A stretch of 64,000 nt of DNA from Diphasiastrum complanatum. Its lineage: Eukaryota > Streptophyta > Lycopodiopsida > Lycopodiales > Lycopodiaceae. This document shows, piece after piece, positions 48,289-59,145 of the stretch; the first letter of the stretch is position 1, and every line of letters begins with the position of its first letter. The stretch spans positions 33,301,683 through 33,365,682 of the forward strand of contig CM055101.1 in NCBI GenBank assembly GCA_029204225.1, given 5' to 3'. Both the position numbers and the translations under genes were made by a program. The notes beneath the pieces were generated by a model. The model was given only the letters and a program-made list of their open reading frames with translations, was not told the DNA's origin and did no database searches.

Positions 48289-48297
48289 AAGGAGGAC
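48289..48297 (+). other. Polypurine tract of the copia element
   Basis: aaggaggac directly before the TGTG start of the right LTR, the second-strand priming site. Confidence 0.8.
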
Positions 48298-48824
48298 TGT
48301 GAAAGTACATGTAAAATTAAATAATATTAAACTTAGAAATTTGAGTTTTGGGGTTTGTCCAAACACAAGTTAGTCTAAGTAACTAGTTTTCTAGTTAGAG
48401 TTGAAGTTACTTTTGTCTTCTTAGTGAGGTGTAGATCTAGAACCTAGCAAGGAAAATATGGAGCTACTTTTGTAGGTCTAAGATTCACAAAAGAGAGATT
48501 TTCACTTTCCTACCAACGCTCTTTTTTTCATCTAGTAGAGAGATAGAGGCATTTGACACCTAGAGTACTCTCTCTAGGCCATCATGTAGTATAAATAAGG
48601 GGGATTTGTATCTCAAAAATGTACTCTTTCAAGTAAAGCTTTCCATTTCTTCCATTTGATGTGTAAAGTAATGTAGATTGTGAAAATGCTCTTGCCTTGA
48701 TCTTAACTAGCTTGCCTTTGATTTCCATCTCATTGTTTTTTATTAAGAGCTAGTTTCATGTGCAATCATTCATTCTTTTGATCTTCTGTAGTTGGTGCAG
48801 CTTCACAAATGTGAAAAGTTGCCA
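48298..48824 (+). repeat. Right LTR
   Basis: 527 bp, colinear with 44172-44699; most difference is concentrated in the last 70 bp and in scattered C/T, G/A transitions. TATA counterpart agtataaataaggggg at 48589. Confidence 0.95.
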
Positions 48825-49399
48825 TTACTATCTCGCAAAAATATAGTTTATTTGCCCTTCTATCATGTAGGGAGTCCCAAACAACCAAGTATGAACTATG
48901 TACAACAATTTACAAGCATTTGCAATTGAGCCAAATTTGATAACCCCAAATTGAAGGGCCGAAGCCAACAATAACCACATAAATGAAGAGTTTTTGGAGC
49001 AGTTGCTACTTGATTTCCCTAGCATTCTTATCCAACTAAGCAATGGGCGGGGGTGGGGGGGTTTGGGGTGGATGGGAAAGTGTTAAGCCATTTCTTGTCG
49101 TCTCGGCAAGAATGCTCAAGGAGGGGTGTCAGTAGTATAGGGACAAATTCGGTCCAATTAGGATCTAGGAAGATGTTGTCCCCACAAACTAGCTTCTTAA
49201 AAGCAACCCAAAAATCAGCAACATGGAAAGCAAAACCATATCACGCAATCACATTGTCATTGACCCTAGAGAGAGAATGGAGGTAGAGAGTATGAGAAGA
49301 GGGGGAAGCCATGGGGAAGACAGAAGAAATGGAGAGGTGATGGATAATGGAGGGAAGAGAGAGGGCATGAAGTGAGAGGAGATAGAAGGAGAAAGGAAG

Positions 49400-49402
<3 letters not shown>

Positions 49403-49491
<89 letters not shown>
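49403..49491. repeat. (GA)n microsatellite
   Basis: About 44 GA units preceded by a purine-rich stretch from about 49265. Confidence 0.98.
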
Positions 49492-49494
<3 letters not shown>

Positions 49495-51118
49495 ACACTA
49501 ACAAAGTTTTATTAGGTCTTCCAAAGATGCAAATACAAGAAAAATGGTTTTATAAGAGTGAGATTGGAACCTCCTCATCACCCATTGGCTAATGAAGTTT
49601 CATTAGGATCACAATCTTGATCGTTCAAATCACTTTGTGTTTCTTGGGGACAAGTTGTGTAACCTGACTTAGGAACTTTGCAAAATCTAAGTTTAAAATA
49701 TTTATTTAAATATTAGTGCACATGGCACTTTCTAGCCTAAAGGCCCAATGTTGGACTTATATGTGCAGAATGCCAATTGGTTGCCTGATCCTAGTACTTC
49801 CGACTCTCTACCACATTTATGTAGCGTTTGGGCTTACTGCAAGAGCCTCTTGCCGACTTTTAGAATATTCCATGTCGCTCCCAGAATCGGGCAACAGAAA
49901 GAGAAAATTTTCTCAATAAGTGAAAACTAATTGGTATTTGTTCATAATGAGCAAGATGTACATTTGAATTCACATAAGTCATACAATAATTTCTCAACGC
50001 ATGCCTCAATTGAAAAGCTCCTAGATGAGGAAGTCATAAGGAAAGATTAGAATCTAAGAGGGATTTAACACCTAGCACACTTTACAACGGGCCATTACAT
50101 GTCTAAATAGCACTTGTGATGTAAAACGAGCTTAAATTATGTCTTACATAGCCAATTATGTCTTACATAGCCCTGATCAACGATAGTGGAGATGTCACTA
50201 AAGAATATAAAACAATTTTTTTGCATTCTAGATAATCCGCAAAAGGCTTGGTTTGCAAAAACCGAAGAAGCAAATTGATTTTTGATATTGAAAGTGTGTT
50301 CACCCCTTACAAAATAGATTCTTGTTGAAAACTTGGAAATTGGAAGCAAATGGGCCAAATTTCAATCTCCTCAATTGAAGGCGAGGGGAGGATTTGTAAG
50401 GCATAGTCATATATATGGCTCACATATCTCCAAGGTTTTTGGAGCACGTGGACTTTCGTGTGTCGCAAGCGCACACTTCTTGTGGGTCTGCATTATCATT
50501 GGGGACACTCTTATCGAATTTGGCTCCAGCACGTGAGAAAGGGCCACATTTGATTCTTAACATGCGGTTCTTAGAAGTCTAGAATGAAGGGAAAAAAAGG
50601 GGGAATTAGACTTTTGTTTCCATGTCAATGCCATTCTTTTAAAATTTTGTATGGAAGACAAATTTTATCTATTTTGTGGGACATTAATTTGACCCGAAAT
50701 TAGAGTCTCACTTTTATGGTATATTTGTATTTTTCTTGTGACGTGGAGATTAGAGTTTCAAACTTTTCAAATGCTTGGATGGTGGACCTTTCATTGTGGT
50801 CCACCGTTCACGTAAAGCTGGCCACCGGCAACATCAATTATTGCAATTCACGCTCATCATTCGTCGGTCGGCTCATCGCCCTGCCGCCCTGGGGACCCCA
50901 TTGCCCGTCAGACTGCAGTGGCCTATTACGCATGACTGATGACGCTTTAAGCCTGACCCTCAGGGGGCCCACATTTATCGTCGGTGGCGGCCTATTACGC
51001 ATGACTCATTACTCATGGGCCCTGTCGATGCCCCTGGGGCCTGGTCCCCATGTTATGAATCTAGGCAATTGAGCCTCCTACCTTTGCTCCCAAAAGTTCC
51101 AAGCTTGTTGGTATAGGC
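49492..51118. other. No gene; GC-richer island at ~50.76-51.06 kb
   Basis: Mostly AT-rich. The island contains gccgccctggggacccc and a 17-bp word gcctattacgcatgact present at 50921 and 50990. An open 118-residue frame across it (50716-51072) has no recognised domain. Confidence 0.4.
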
Positions 51119-51310
51119 GAGTGCTCTCTAAACCTCATTTGGGTTATCTTTCAAAAATTTGCATTTTATAAAAATTCTCAGTTTTTTGAAGACTTTTATT
51201 CATAAAAAGGTATATATGCTTGAAAGAAAAATTGTCAACTATTTTACGATATTGATTTTGAGAAAACCTGCCGATTCCATTCCTATACTTGCCGGTTTTC
51301 CTGAGCACTA
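51119..51310. mobile_element. Small hAT-type MITE, family A, copy 2
   Basis: Perfect 8-bp target-site duplication gtataggc at 51111-51118 and 51311-51318. Ends: gagtgctctctaaacc on the left; tagtgctcaggaaaaccggc as the reverse complement of the right. At 192 bp it shares its interior with the 19.2-kb copy (cagttttttgaagac, aaaaggtatatatg, ttttgagaaaacctg, cttgccggttt). No coding capacity. Confidence 0.88.
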
Positions 51311-53178
51311 GTATAGGCCCCGGAGGCCAGATAAGAGTTGTGCCCCCCCCCACCCCATATGCCCCCATATTCAAGATTCAGATTCATTTCATTTGAAGAA
51401 CTTTTGACGCATAGATCCCCATGGACTTTTTATCAACCCATAAAGATTAACTAGGTTCTTGTTGAATATCAGCCTCAGAGGCCGCTTCGGCTCACCATAT
51501 GAAGGCCGTTGGAACACCCATGATGTGGAAACAAATGTTTTTTGTTGGCTACAACGTTTTTTTTTTGTGGATGTTCAGGGGATATGAAAGGTCAAGAAGT
51601 CTCGAATGCCCGTGACTTTACCTAGCATAAGCACCAATTTCCTACTCGATCTTATGGGTGTATTGCCCTACTCGGATAGGCTCCAAAGCTTGGAGGTATT
51701 ACATTTTTGAGAAATACCATCAATTAACTCCTAATAACTCACAATGCCTCCCTACGTGTAGGCCAAGTTTGGAATCTATTATTTTATGGATTGCCCAACA
51801 TGATAATTTTAGTATTTTGTCCAACTTTTGACAAATTCCAAAATCTAAATGCCTAAAATCTTTAAAAAATTAAAATAAAATTGCTAGCCACTAGTGCAAT
51901 GCATGAACATAATGCATCCTACTAAAGTGAATGTACAAAGTCGTGCAATCTATACAAGTCAAGGGTAAAATCCTAAAACTCATAGACTTCAACAAACTAA
52001 TTAATGTTCTATTCAAATACTACTTATTAGGCAAGAATCCATTATCGTGTAGTATGACTCTTCAGTTGATATGTCCCATCTAGTGCTTCAAGGTTAAGGT
52101 TTTGAGAGCTTCTACCAATCAAACGTGAGGCAAAGTTTTTAAGAGGTTGTCCAATTCTATTTTTGCATGCCTATAGATCTACTCCTTTCTTGTTTGTTGG
52201 GAAGAGATTGTTTGTCTCTTGTCATCACTCTCCTCCTCATCCTGCTCAATGCTCATTGTAACTTTTGATTTGTGTGAAGATCTCCAACTTTCAAAAACCA
52301 ATTTAGTCCCTTGTCAAAGCCTCTTAAGTTTTGGAACTGGCTTTGAGGTGTACCTTACACATGTAGACCTAGACTCGAGTTGTCTCCAATCCCCACAACA
52401 ACATTCTTATCCAGTTTGATGAGCGACTATATTGGTTTTTGGAAACAATGATGGGTCTTTCGCCCCTACTATAGCCAAGTTGGATAAGAGTGCGACCTAT
52501 GGCAACGGAGGCCTGAACTGAAAATCCCAGTTTGAACGTGAAATAGAGACATCTAAGAGCCCACTAACTCCGTAATTGTATTGGCCTATCAATGTAGCTG
52601 GAGAGTGTAAATGAACATAATGATGCTAAAAGTAGTGAGAGCTCCATTTTCAAAGCACTCACCTCGGGCCCCTCCTAGGCCTTGGACCTTTTGGATCTTG
52701 TAATGATAAGTCTTGAGGTGTTGGGTGGATGATGGGTCACCCATGGACATTGGAAGAGTTGAACATGATGCATGAAGTGTGGCAAACACAATGATCGAGC
52801 TGGAAAATTGATGAGCATACCTTCCTTTCAATCTCAAGGGTTTTGCAATTTCAGAAAGAATATTATACATCAACGTAAAGAGCTCCTCAAAAAGAGTGTC
52901 TTTATTTGGAGGAGAACTTAAATGCCATCAGTCGTAAGATTCACTTGAAAGCATACAGAAACCTTATGATTGTTAGGTTCCTAAAACTTGATATTTATTG
53001 ACACTTTATATGCTAGGTCCTTTTCGGGGAAGGTCCTCTTTTGAAGACCTTGCCCTATACAGACGAGGGCCTTCTCCTATTCAAAGAATACAAATAAAAT
53101 TCAAAGTCGCCAACATATGGCTGAAAGTATCACTTTCTATTATAAGTGGGACATAGATAAAGGGTATATATTCTTGAT
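51311..53178. other. No recognisable gene
   Basis: AT-rich; short frames only (for example 52219-52419 plus, 52589-52873 minus) with no family resemblance. Confidence 0.5.
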
Positions 53179-53355
53179 TGAATGCGAAAAAACCTTTTTT
53201 GAGTTATCCTCAAAAACTCTTTTTCGAGTTATCCTCAAGAAACTTATTAAAGGCTTTATATGCCTATATGAAAACTGCGAAAATCTTTACAATACAGATA
53301 TTTGAAAATTAATGCCGATTTCATTCCTATACTTTGCGAGTATTCCTGAGCAGTG
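53179..53355. mobile_element. Small hAT-type MITE, family A, copy 3 (decayed)
   Basis: Flanked by ttcttgat (53171-53178) and tccttgac (53356-53363), matching at 6 of 8. The right end reverse-complements to cactgctcaggaatac, close to the family end. The interior keeps gagttatcctcaa (present twice in a 34-bp duplication), atgccgatttcattcctat and the final cctgagcag. It is more diverged than copies 1 and 2. Confidence 0.6.
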
Positions 53356-53559
53356 TCCTTGACTTCATAACATTCAACCTCATATGCAAAGCATATGTAA
53401 AAAAAAGAATGTAAACCTTTCAAAACATCTGCATTGGAATTTGGGGGCTTAGAATCTTAGGGTTTTATGATGTAGTTGTTTGACTTATTCCTTCAAAGCA
53501 GATTTTTTAAATGGCACTTGGTAAAAATATTTAGAACTTTTATTGTAAGTCAATCAGGC

Positions 53560-53800
53560 AACTGAAGGGCATGGCAGCCTTGCAGAATTCCCAGCAGGCC
53601 CCGCGACCCGGACCCCGGTCTGGACCGGAAGGGAATAGGTAGGTCCAACGGGACCAGTTGCGGTCCAGCGGGCGGGAACCGCGCGGCCTGCCAGCGGCCA
53701 GGCATGTTGGGGCATGCTTTTCCTCGACTCCGAGGTCCGAGCCTTTATCCATCGGTAGCTGAAGCCCAGGATATGCCTGCCCAGTCACGTGAAGGTTGAA
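53560..53800. other. GC-rich island upstream of the HD-Zip gene
   Basis: About 240 bp much richer in G+C than its surroundings, with self-complementary words such as ggaccccggtctggacc, ccgcgcgg and ggcatgttggggcatgc. It lies 0.5-0.75 kb upstream of the TATA box; it may be part of the promoter or an inserted repeat. Confidence 0.45.
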
Positions 53801-54303
53801 TGGTCGGTAAAGATGATTATTCTTGACGACTAAAATTGCACTAAAAATAAAATAAAATAAAATTCCACCGATTAATAAAAAGGCTAAAAAGGCATTTTCC
53901 TTTGAACTTTCTAAAGCGTAAAATTTGTAATTAAAATAAATAAATAGATTTTGTTTTATTTTTTGGGTTGAGAAATATGGTTTCGGATTTTTATGAATGA
54001 TTTTTGTTATACTCGACGTGGAATAAAGTGATTGGCTATAGTGGACGTCCTTAAATGAAGGATATGGACCCACGGCGGAGGAAGAGGGATCAAGGAATAG
54101 AAGCGCTCGTCCCTTCCCTTAAGGGCACCATGGTTTGCATATCTTTTGCTCTCTCGCTTCCTTTTGTGTTCTCTCTTTCGTTTTGCTTCGTCTCTCTCTC
54201 GCGTTTCTCTTTGCGTTCCTGCTTGCAGCTCCCCCCGGCCCCCTTGGAGCAAAGGATGCATGCGATCCATAGCCAAAACACCTACTGCTTGTAAGAAAAG
54301 CGA

Positions 54304-54310
54304 TATATAA
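54304..54310 (+). promoter_or_regulatory. TATA box of the HD-Zip II gene
   Basis: tatataa, 247 bp upstream of the ATG and about 25-35 bp ahead of a CT-rich initiator-like stretch (tctctctctcttcctc). An inverted CCAAT word (gattggc) lies at 54030. Confidence 0.55.
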
Positions 54311-54351
54311 GTCACCTGTATCTCTCTCTCTTCCTCTGTGTCTTGTTTGCT

Positions 54352-54417
54352 ATGGCTGCACAGCAGCTTCTTAGCCTAAGCACAAGCAATCCCTCACAGA
54401 AACACTCGCTCAGCTAA
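54352..54417 (+). CDS. Upstream ORF in the HD-Zip II leader (21 aa)
   Basis: ATG to TAA within the predicted 5' leader, out of frame with the main ORF and ending 133 bp before it. The peptide is MAAQQLLSLSTSNPSQKHSL plus Ser. If the TATA-based start is right, ribosomes meet this ATG first, so it could lower translation of the main ORF. Conservation unknown. Confidence 0.4.
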   Translation: MAAQQLLSLSTSNPSQKHSLS

Positions 54418-54550
54418 GAATTTTAGCTCGCTCTTGATCCTCGTGAGCGTGTGTTTTTAGCAATCAGATATACCTGACTGCAAATTTTCGATTTGCATCT
54501 GCAGCAATCTTGCTAAGAGATTAGGAAGTACTCGGAAAGCCGAAGGAGCT

Positions 54551-56022
54551 ATGATGCTTTTTGGCACAAACGCTACTGGTGGTATGATGGAAGAAGGAAG
54601 AGTGTTGGCAATGCCATACTTGGGAGGCCCAAGCTTAGATCTAGGCATGTCATTTCATAGGAGTGAGCAAGCAACAGTGAGTCCCGTGACAATGAGAAGA
54701 TGCCCAGTTCAGTTGGATCTGCTTCCCCTCTGCCCCGTCTCCCACCATTCAGCAGCGCAGTCTGCTTCTGCTCCACCGGTTTCATCCTTGACTCAAATCT
54801 CACGGCATCCTGTGATAGGCGCTTCCTATATCAACTCTAAAGCTTCAGGTAAGAGCTGGATATGATCCTGCCAGCTTGGTGCCTCTTCTGAATGTTGCTA
54901 GACGCGTGGAGGAGTGAATGCTCATTAGGATCTGGCTTTTGTTGTTTGATCGACAGCCGGTGCTCTGAAATTTAAAGCTTGCTTGTGGTTTGATGACAGA
55001 TCAGGACGGAGCTACTGTACTCCAAATGCATTCCTGCAGCAGGGGAGCCTCTCCGAGAGTCATAGACATGAACCAGATCCCATTATCCGACGACGACGAT
55101 GCCGATATTTCATCTCCCAACAGCATCATCTCACCCTTCCACACAGAAGCTGCGTTCAAGCCAGCAAATGGAGCCTACTCCAAAAGGGAAAGAGAGAGTT
55201 TCACTGATTTTGATCAAGAGCTGGATCGAGGGTGCGAAGCTACCTCCAGAGCAAGCGATGAAGAGGATGGAGGCATGCCGCGCAAGAAGCTGCGCCTTTC
55301 TAAAGAGCAGTCTGCACTCTTGGAAGAAAGCTTCAAGGAACACAGCACGCTTAATCCAGTAAGACACAGTACCGTCTTTGCGTTTTCTTTTGTCATTTAA
55401 GTGAGGCTAGTTTGAAGATATGGTGTCTGTCTGGGGTTGTGCGATGCCTATTTTCCTTAAGAGGGGTTATGGATATTGCAGAAGCAAAAAAGCGCTCTTG
55501 CTAAACAGTTGAGTCTGCGGCCGCGTCAAGTGGAGGTTTGGTTCCAGAACAGAAGGGCAAGGTATGTCTGCTCTTGCAATCTTCTCAATCCTTTTAAGAG
55601 AAGAGATCTCATTGCATATTTGATCAAGCCTTCAATTCCCGTTCTTAGATCTTGTTTGCTTCTCATACATGTTTCTATTGCTTGCCCTTGCTGTGCGGCG
55701 CAGGACCAAGCTAAAACAGACTGAGATCGACTGTGAGCTCTTGAAGCGATGCTGCGAGTCGCTGACAGAAGAAAACAGACGCTTGCAGAAGGAGCTACAG
55801 GAGCTCCGAGCCATCAAACTACCACCGCCATGCATCATAGCACCGGATTTCTTCATGCCTCTGCCTGCAGCCACTCTCACCATGTGCCCATCTTGCGAGA
55901 GGGTGGCACCAGTGGAGATAGCCAGACCAACACTGCTTCATCTTCCCAAGACTGCAGCTGCGGCTCCTGCCTTTGCCCACTTCCCAAAAGTAGCTTCAGC
56001 CATAGCTTCTTGTCAGAGCTAG
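54551..56022 (+). CDS. HD-Zip class II homeodomain-leucine zipper transcription factor
   Basis: Four exons: 54551-54848, 55000-55358, 55482-55561 and 55704-56022, with GT-AG introns of 151, 123 and 142 bp, give 351 residues. The homeodomain (residues ~194-253) starts [10 protein letters not shown] and ends [15 protein letters not shown]. Intron 2 falls after STLNP and intron 3 inside RRAR|TKL, conserved family positions. The leucine zipper (~254-285, [19 protein letters not shown]) is followed by the redox-sensitive CPSCE motif (307-311), which defines class II. The N-terminal part has LDLGMSF and QLDLLPL, leucine-rich words like the EAR-type repressor motifs of this class, and a Ser/Asp-rich stretch. 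Such proteins act in the nucleus as dimers on CAATNATTG-type sites, mostly as repressors in shade and auxin responses. No stop or frame damage; likely functional. It is longer than the usual ~280-residue angiosperm members. Confidence 0.93.
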
Positions 56023-56046
56023 TCACTGAAACACTGACTACGTAGC

Positions 56047-56052
56047 AATAAA
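56047..56052 (+). terminator. Candidate poly(A) signal aataaa
   Basis: 25 bp after the stop codon. It may be too close for the main site; further aataaa-type words lie in the tandem repeat at 56.39-56.81 kb and gtaatatattctgg occurs at 56159. Confidence 0.3.
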
Positions 56053-56387
56053 TCTGGGACATAGAAAGACGTTAGAATTTATAGATTTGCATACATCAGC
56101 AGGCAGCTCGAAGCAGCAAAGATCTGTTCAAAAGGACGGATTCTGTAATGTTGTCCATGTAATATATTCTGGATTTCGAAAAAAAACCTTGTCAAATTCC
56201 ATTGGCATCAGATTCTGAAGCTCTTGATGTGATTTACGATTTTGCCATCGTCCTTGCTGTATTCATCTGTTAAGTTCTTGTTCTCATTCTTACTTCAAAA
56301 TATGCCATCCCTCCAGTGTCTATCAGCTGTAAGTTAATATGAGAACCCAGACATTTATCACATTTTTGGCTCTGTTTTGAGGGCTTC

Positions 56388-56811
56388 CTAGTTCGTTACT
56401 TTAGCTAGAAGTGCTTAAATTGTTATAGCATCAAGTGAAGAGCCTATTTTTGTTGTAATAAATTGTAGAATCATACGAAATGAGATGAATTGCAATCCTA
56501 AAAAGGATGATCTTAGTAGCAGTCCAGTATTTCAGCTACAAGTGCTTGAATTGTTACAGCACAGCATTAAGTGACGAGTCTATTTTTGTTGTAATAAATT
56601 CTAGAGTTCTATGAAGTGATGAGATGAATGAATGGCAATGCCAAAAAGGATTATCTTAGCCATAGTCCATTACTTCAGCTACAAGTGCTTGAATTGTTAC
56701 AGCACAACATCAAGTGAAGAGACTATTTTTGTTGTAATAATTTGTGGAATTCTATCAAGTGACAAGATGAATGAATGAATGGCAATGCCAAAAAGGATGA
56801 TTTTAGTGATG
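56388..56811. repeat. Three-copy tandem repeat, 131-143 bp units, downstream of HD-Zip II
   Basis: The phrase (c/t)tcagctacaagtgcttgaattgtta recurs at about 56401, 56532 and 56675. Each unit also carries catcaagtga(a/c)gag, ctatttttgttgtaata(a), agatgaat and caaaaaggat(g/t)at. Each therefore repeats a T-rich element followed by a taataaatt/taataattt word, the composition of plant polyadenylation regions. Confidence 0.93.
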
Positions 56812-57608
56812 GGTAAAGGACCCATCAAGTAATAATGGATCTGAGCTTTGCGAATCATGAATTTGTACTCTACGCTACAATAGACCTCAATCATACCAAC
56901 CATATCTCTCTACAAGTCAACTGATTCAGCGCCCATGTTCATGGATTCTGGTGGCCTTCGAGGTAGGAAGACAAGTATAGCATACCTCGGGTTCTACAAA
57001 AATCAAATCAAAACATGGAGTGACCAATATAATATATTGTATTTTGTACGAATTCTGTCCAAATTTTCAAGTTTCTAATAGTTGTTGTCTATAAGGTTCT
57101 AGAAATTTTGAAAGAATAAATTTTCAACTTTTGCTTAGAATTAGAAAATTAGAGCATGTTACCAAGCAGTCCCCTATGTCCTTAATTTTTCTACCCTTCG
57201 GCCAAACCCTAAATTTGCGTGCCTAACCCACTTGTTTTGAACTAATCTATTATTTTATGCAGATAAGTGTTAAACCCAAGGTGCAAAACCCACCATACTT
57301 GTAAGGCATGCTCTAAGCTTGCATACATGGTGATAGAACATGCTACATTGCAACTCTATGGATTAAAGATTGTGCAAGTCCTCATCCATACATGTTAGAT
57401 GACACCCAAAATACAAAGACACATGCACATTCTCATCCTTGTGATAAGGGACTCTTGTGTTCTCTAGACTTGTACCTACAAATGTGGATGTGCATGATAA
57501 ATATTATCATGTTATCAATAAAATAAGACTAGCATATACACTAGTGGTATCATTCTCATGCTTGGATGGGTATCTTATAAGGTGGGATTGACTCCTCGAG
57601 CAAATGTG

Positions 57609-57817
57609 GTTGAATCCACTTGAATCTTATTGATGGACCTCTGTCTTCTTGAGCAAATAGACTTGAAATTACTTTAACCTTGAGATATTGATATTGCACT
57701 CTCCACCATTTGTTGAATCCACTTGAATCTTATTGATGGACCTCTAAGATTGTCTTCTGGAGCAAATAGACTTGAAATTACTTTAACCTTGAGATATTGA
57801 TATTGCACTCTCCAGAA
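57609..57817. repeat. 103-bp tandem duplication
   Basis: gttgaatccacttgaatctt... at 57609-57711 and 57712-57817, nearly identical, the second copy with a 6-base insertion (aagatt). Confidence 0.95.
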
Positions 57818-57818
57818 G

Positions 57819-58006
57819 CAATTAGGTTGAACCCATGATGCTATAATGGAAACTAACCAATTTGTTGAAACTAGCCCCAATAGGTTAGAAATTTAGCGAG
57901 TCTGAATGTGAGGATGCAATTAGGTTGAACCCATGATGCTATAATGGAAACTAACCAATTTGTTGAAACTAGCCCCAATAGGTTAGAAATGTAGCGAGTC
58001 TGAATG
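57819..58006. repeat. 98-bp tandem duplication
   Basis: caattaggttgaacccatga... at 57819-57916 and 57917-58006, with a single t/g difference in the shared part. It abuts the preceding 103-bp duplication. Confidence 0.95.
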
Positions 58007-58090
58007 TCCTCTAAACAGGTGACCAGCCCATTCCATCCCTAAAACATAGTGCTAAGCCTTGCTCTAGCATCATTGAGGCAAGGTGAAGAC

Positions 58091-58914
58091 CAGTGTTGGG
58101 CGGTTATCACATATTTATGATACCCGCCGGTTCAGGGTATTGCCCTTTTTTTTGAAACCAAGAACCGCCGGTTTAGGGTATTGGATATCTTATAAGATAA
58201 ATCTTGGCGGTTCTCAATCTGCCGGTTATTACTCTATTAAGAACTGCCGATTCCTATATCAGGTTCTCAATATATATTATTTTTATGAAAAATCATTTCG
58301 AAAATTATTGTTGCATACTATGTTAAAATTCCCTCACATTATTTATCAAAAGACACGTGGAAGCCACATAAAAAAGGTGTAAGTGCACAAAATTTGAGCA
58401 TTCATTAAAAATCTCACACTCTTCAATGCCTATGATATTTCAATTGTGCAAGACAAATCACATTTCACAGCTAAACAACTCAAATAAATAAACACTTTAA
58501 AAATATGACTAATATAAAAGCCATTAAAAAAAAGTTTTGTTGCACAATGTCTTAAGTTTTTAACATTCCAATTATCAACTAACTACCCATCAACAAAAAT
58601 GATACCCTTGAAAAAAGTCTTGTCATTCTCATCTATCATGATGTCCTCACTTGCTAAAAGCCCTTAATGAATGTTAGGTTCTATAGGGTGAATTGATACT
58701 CAGGTTATACCCCCCTCCAAATGATAGTCCGGTTCTTAACCTCAATCCAAGGCTCAAAGGGACTCGACGATTCTCAGCTGTGGCCGGTTCTTACAAAAGA
58801 GCATACCTGCCGGTTCTACATAGAAGCTGGTTCTCGAGAAATAGTGTACCCACCGGTTAGGGTCTTTAGAACCGGGTTGATAACCAAAAAAAAATCAATA
58901 CCCGCCCAACACTG
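58091..58914. mobile_element. Non-autonomous hAT-type transposon, 824 bp
   Basis: Perfect 8-bp target-site duplication gtgaagac at 58083-58090 and 58915-58922. Perfect 13-bp terminal inverted repeats CAGTGTTGGGCGG, with C.AGTG ends typical of hAT elements. The subterminal 200 bp on each side carry repeated (c/t)(t/c)gccggtt and accgg words in both orientations, probably transposase-binding motifs. A small inner palindrome (gggcggttatca/tgatacccgcc) lies at the left end. The interior is AT-rich and codes for no transposase. Confidence 0.93.
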
Positions 58915-59081
58915 GTGAAGACCATGCCCAAGAGGCTTGGCATGGGATAAGCTTTGGAATTTGAAGGGCATACCTTCCATTTTGAATGAAGGGTAGCATA
59001 TAAGTAGAAATATAGGACCCTATTTTGGCCTCTCAAAAGAAATGTACCAAAAGCTTTAACCCTTAAAAAAGACATGTTATA

Positions 59082-59145
59082 GGACAAATTTAAGAAGGGC
59101 CTTAAACATCTTTGGACAAATTTAAGAAGGGCCTTAAACATCTTT
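59082..59145. repeat. 32-bp tandem duplication
   Basis: ggacaaatttaagaagggcc... repeated exactly at 59082 and 59114. Confidence 0.97.

Larger units (their letters stand above)
44167..48829 (+). mobile_element. Complete-structure, coding-defective Ty1-copia retrotransposon
   Basis: A 528-bp left LTR (44172-44699) and 527-bp right LTR (48298-48824), both starting TGTGAAAGTACATG and ending (t/c)ca, are flanked by the perfect 5-bp duplication TTACT (44167-44171, 48825-48829). The primer-binding site tggtatcagagc follows the left LTR directly and a purine tract precedes the right LTR. The ~3.6-kb interior encodes gag, protease, integrase and a remnant of RT in normal copia order, with stops, frameshifts and an internal deletion. 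By eye the LTRs differ at about 35-40 positions, so this is an old insertion. It could not move on its own. A truncated relative lies at 32.1-33.0 kb. Confidence 0.95.

Noticed and set aside
53540-54073. 177-aa minus-strand frame upstream of HD-Zip II
   Set aside because: No family resemblance; it crosses the GC-rich island and a very AT-rich stretch with abrupt composition change, as expected for a chance frame.
54990-55400. Separate 136-aa gene starting at 54990
   Set aside because: It is exon 2 of the HD-Zip II gene read through its splice sites into both introns.
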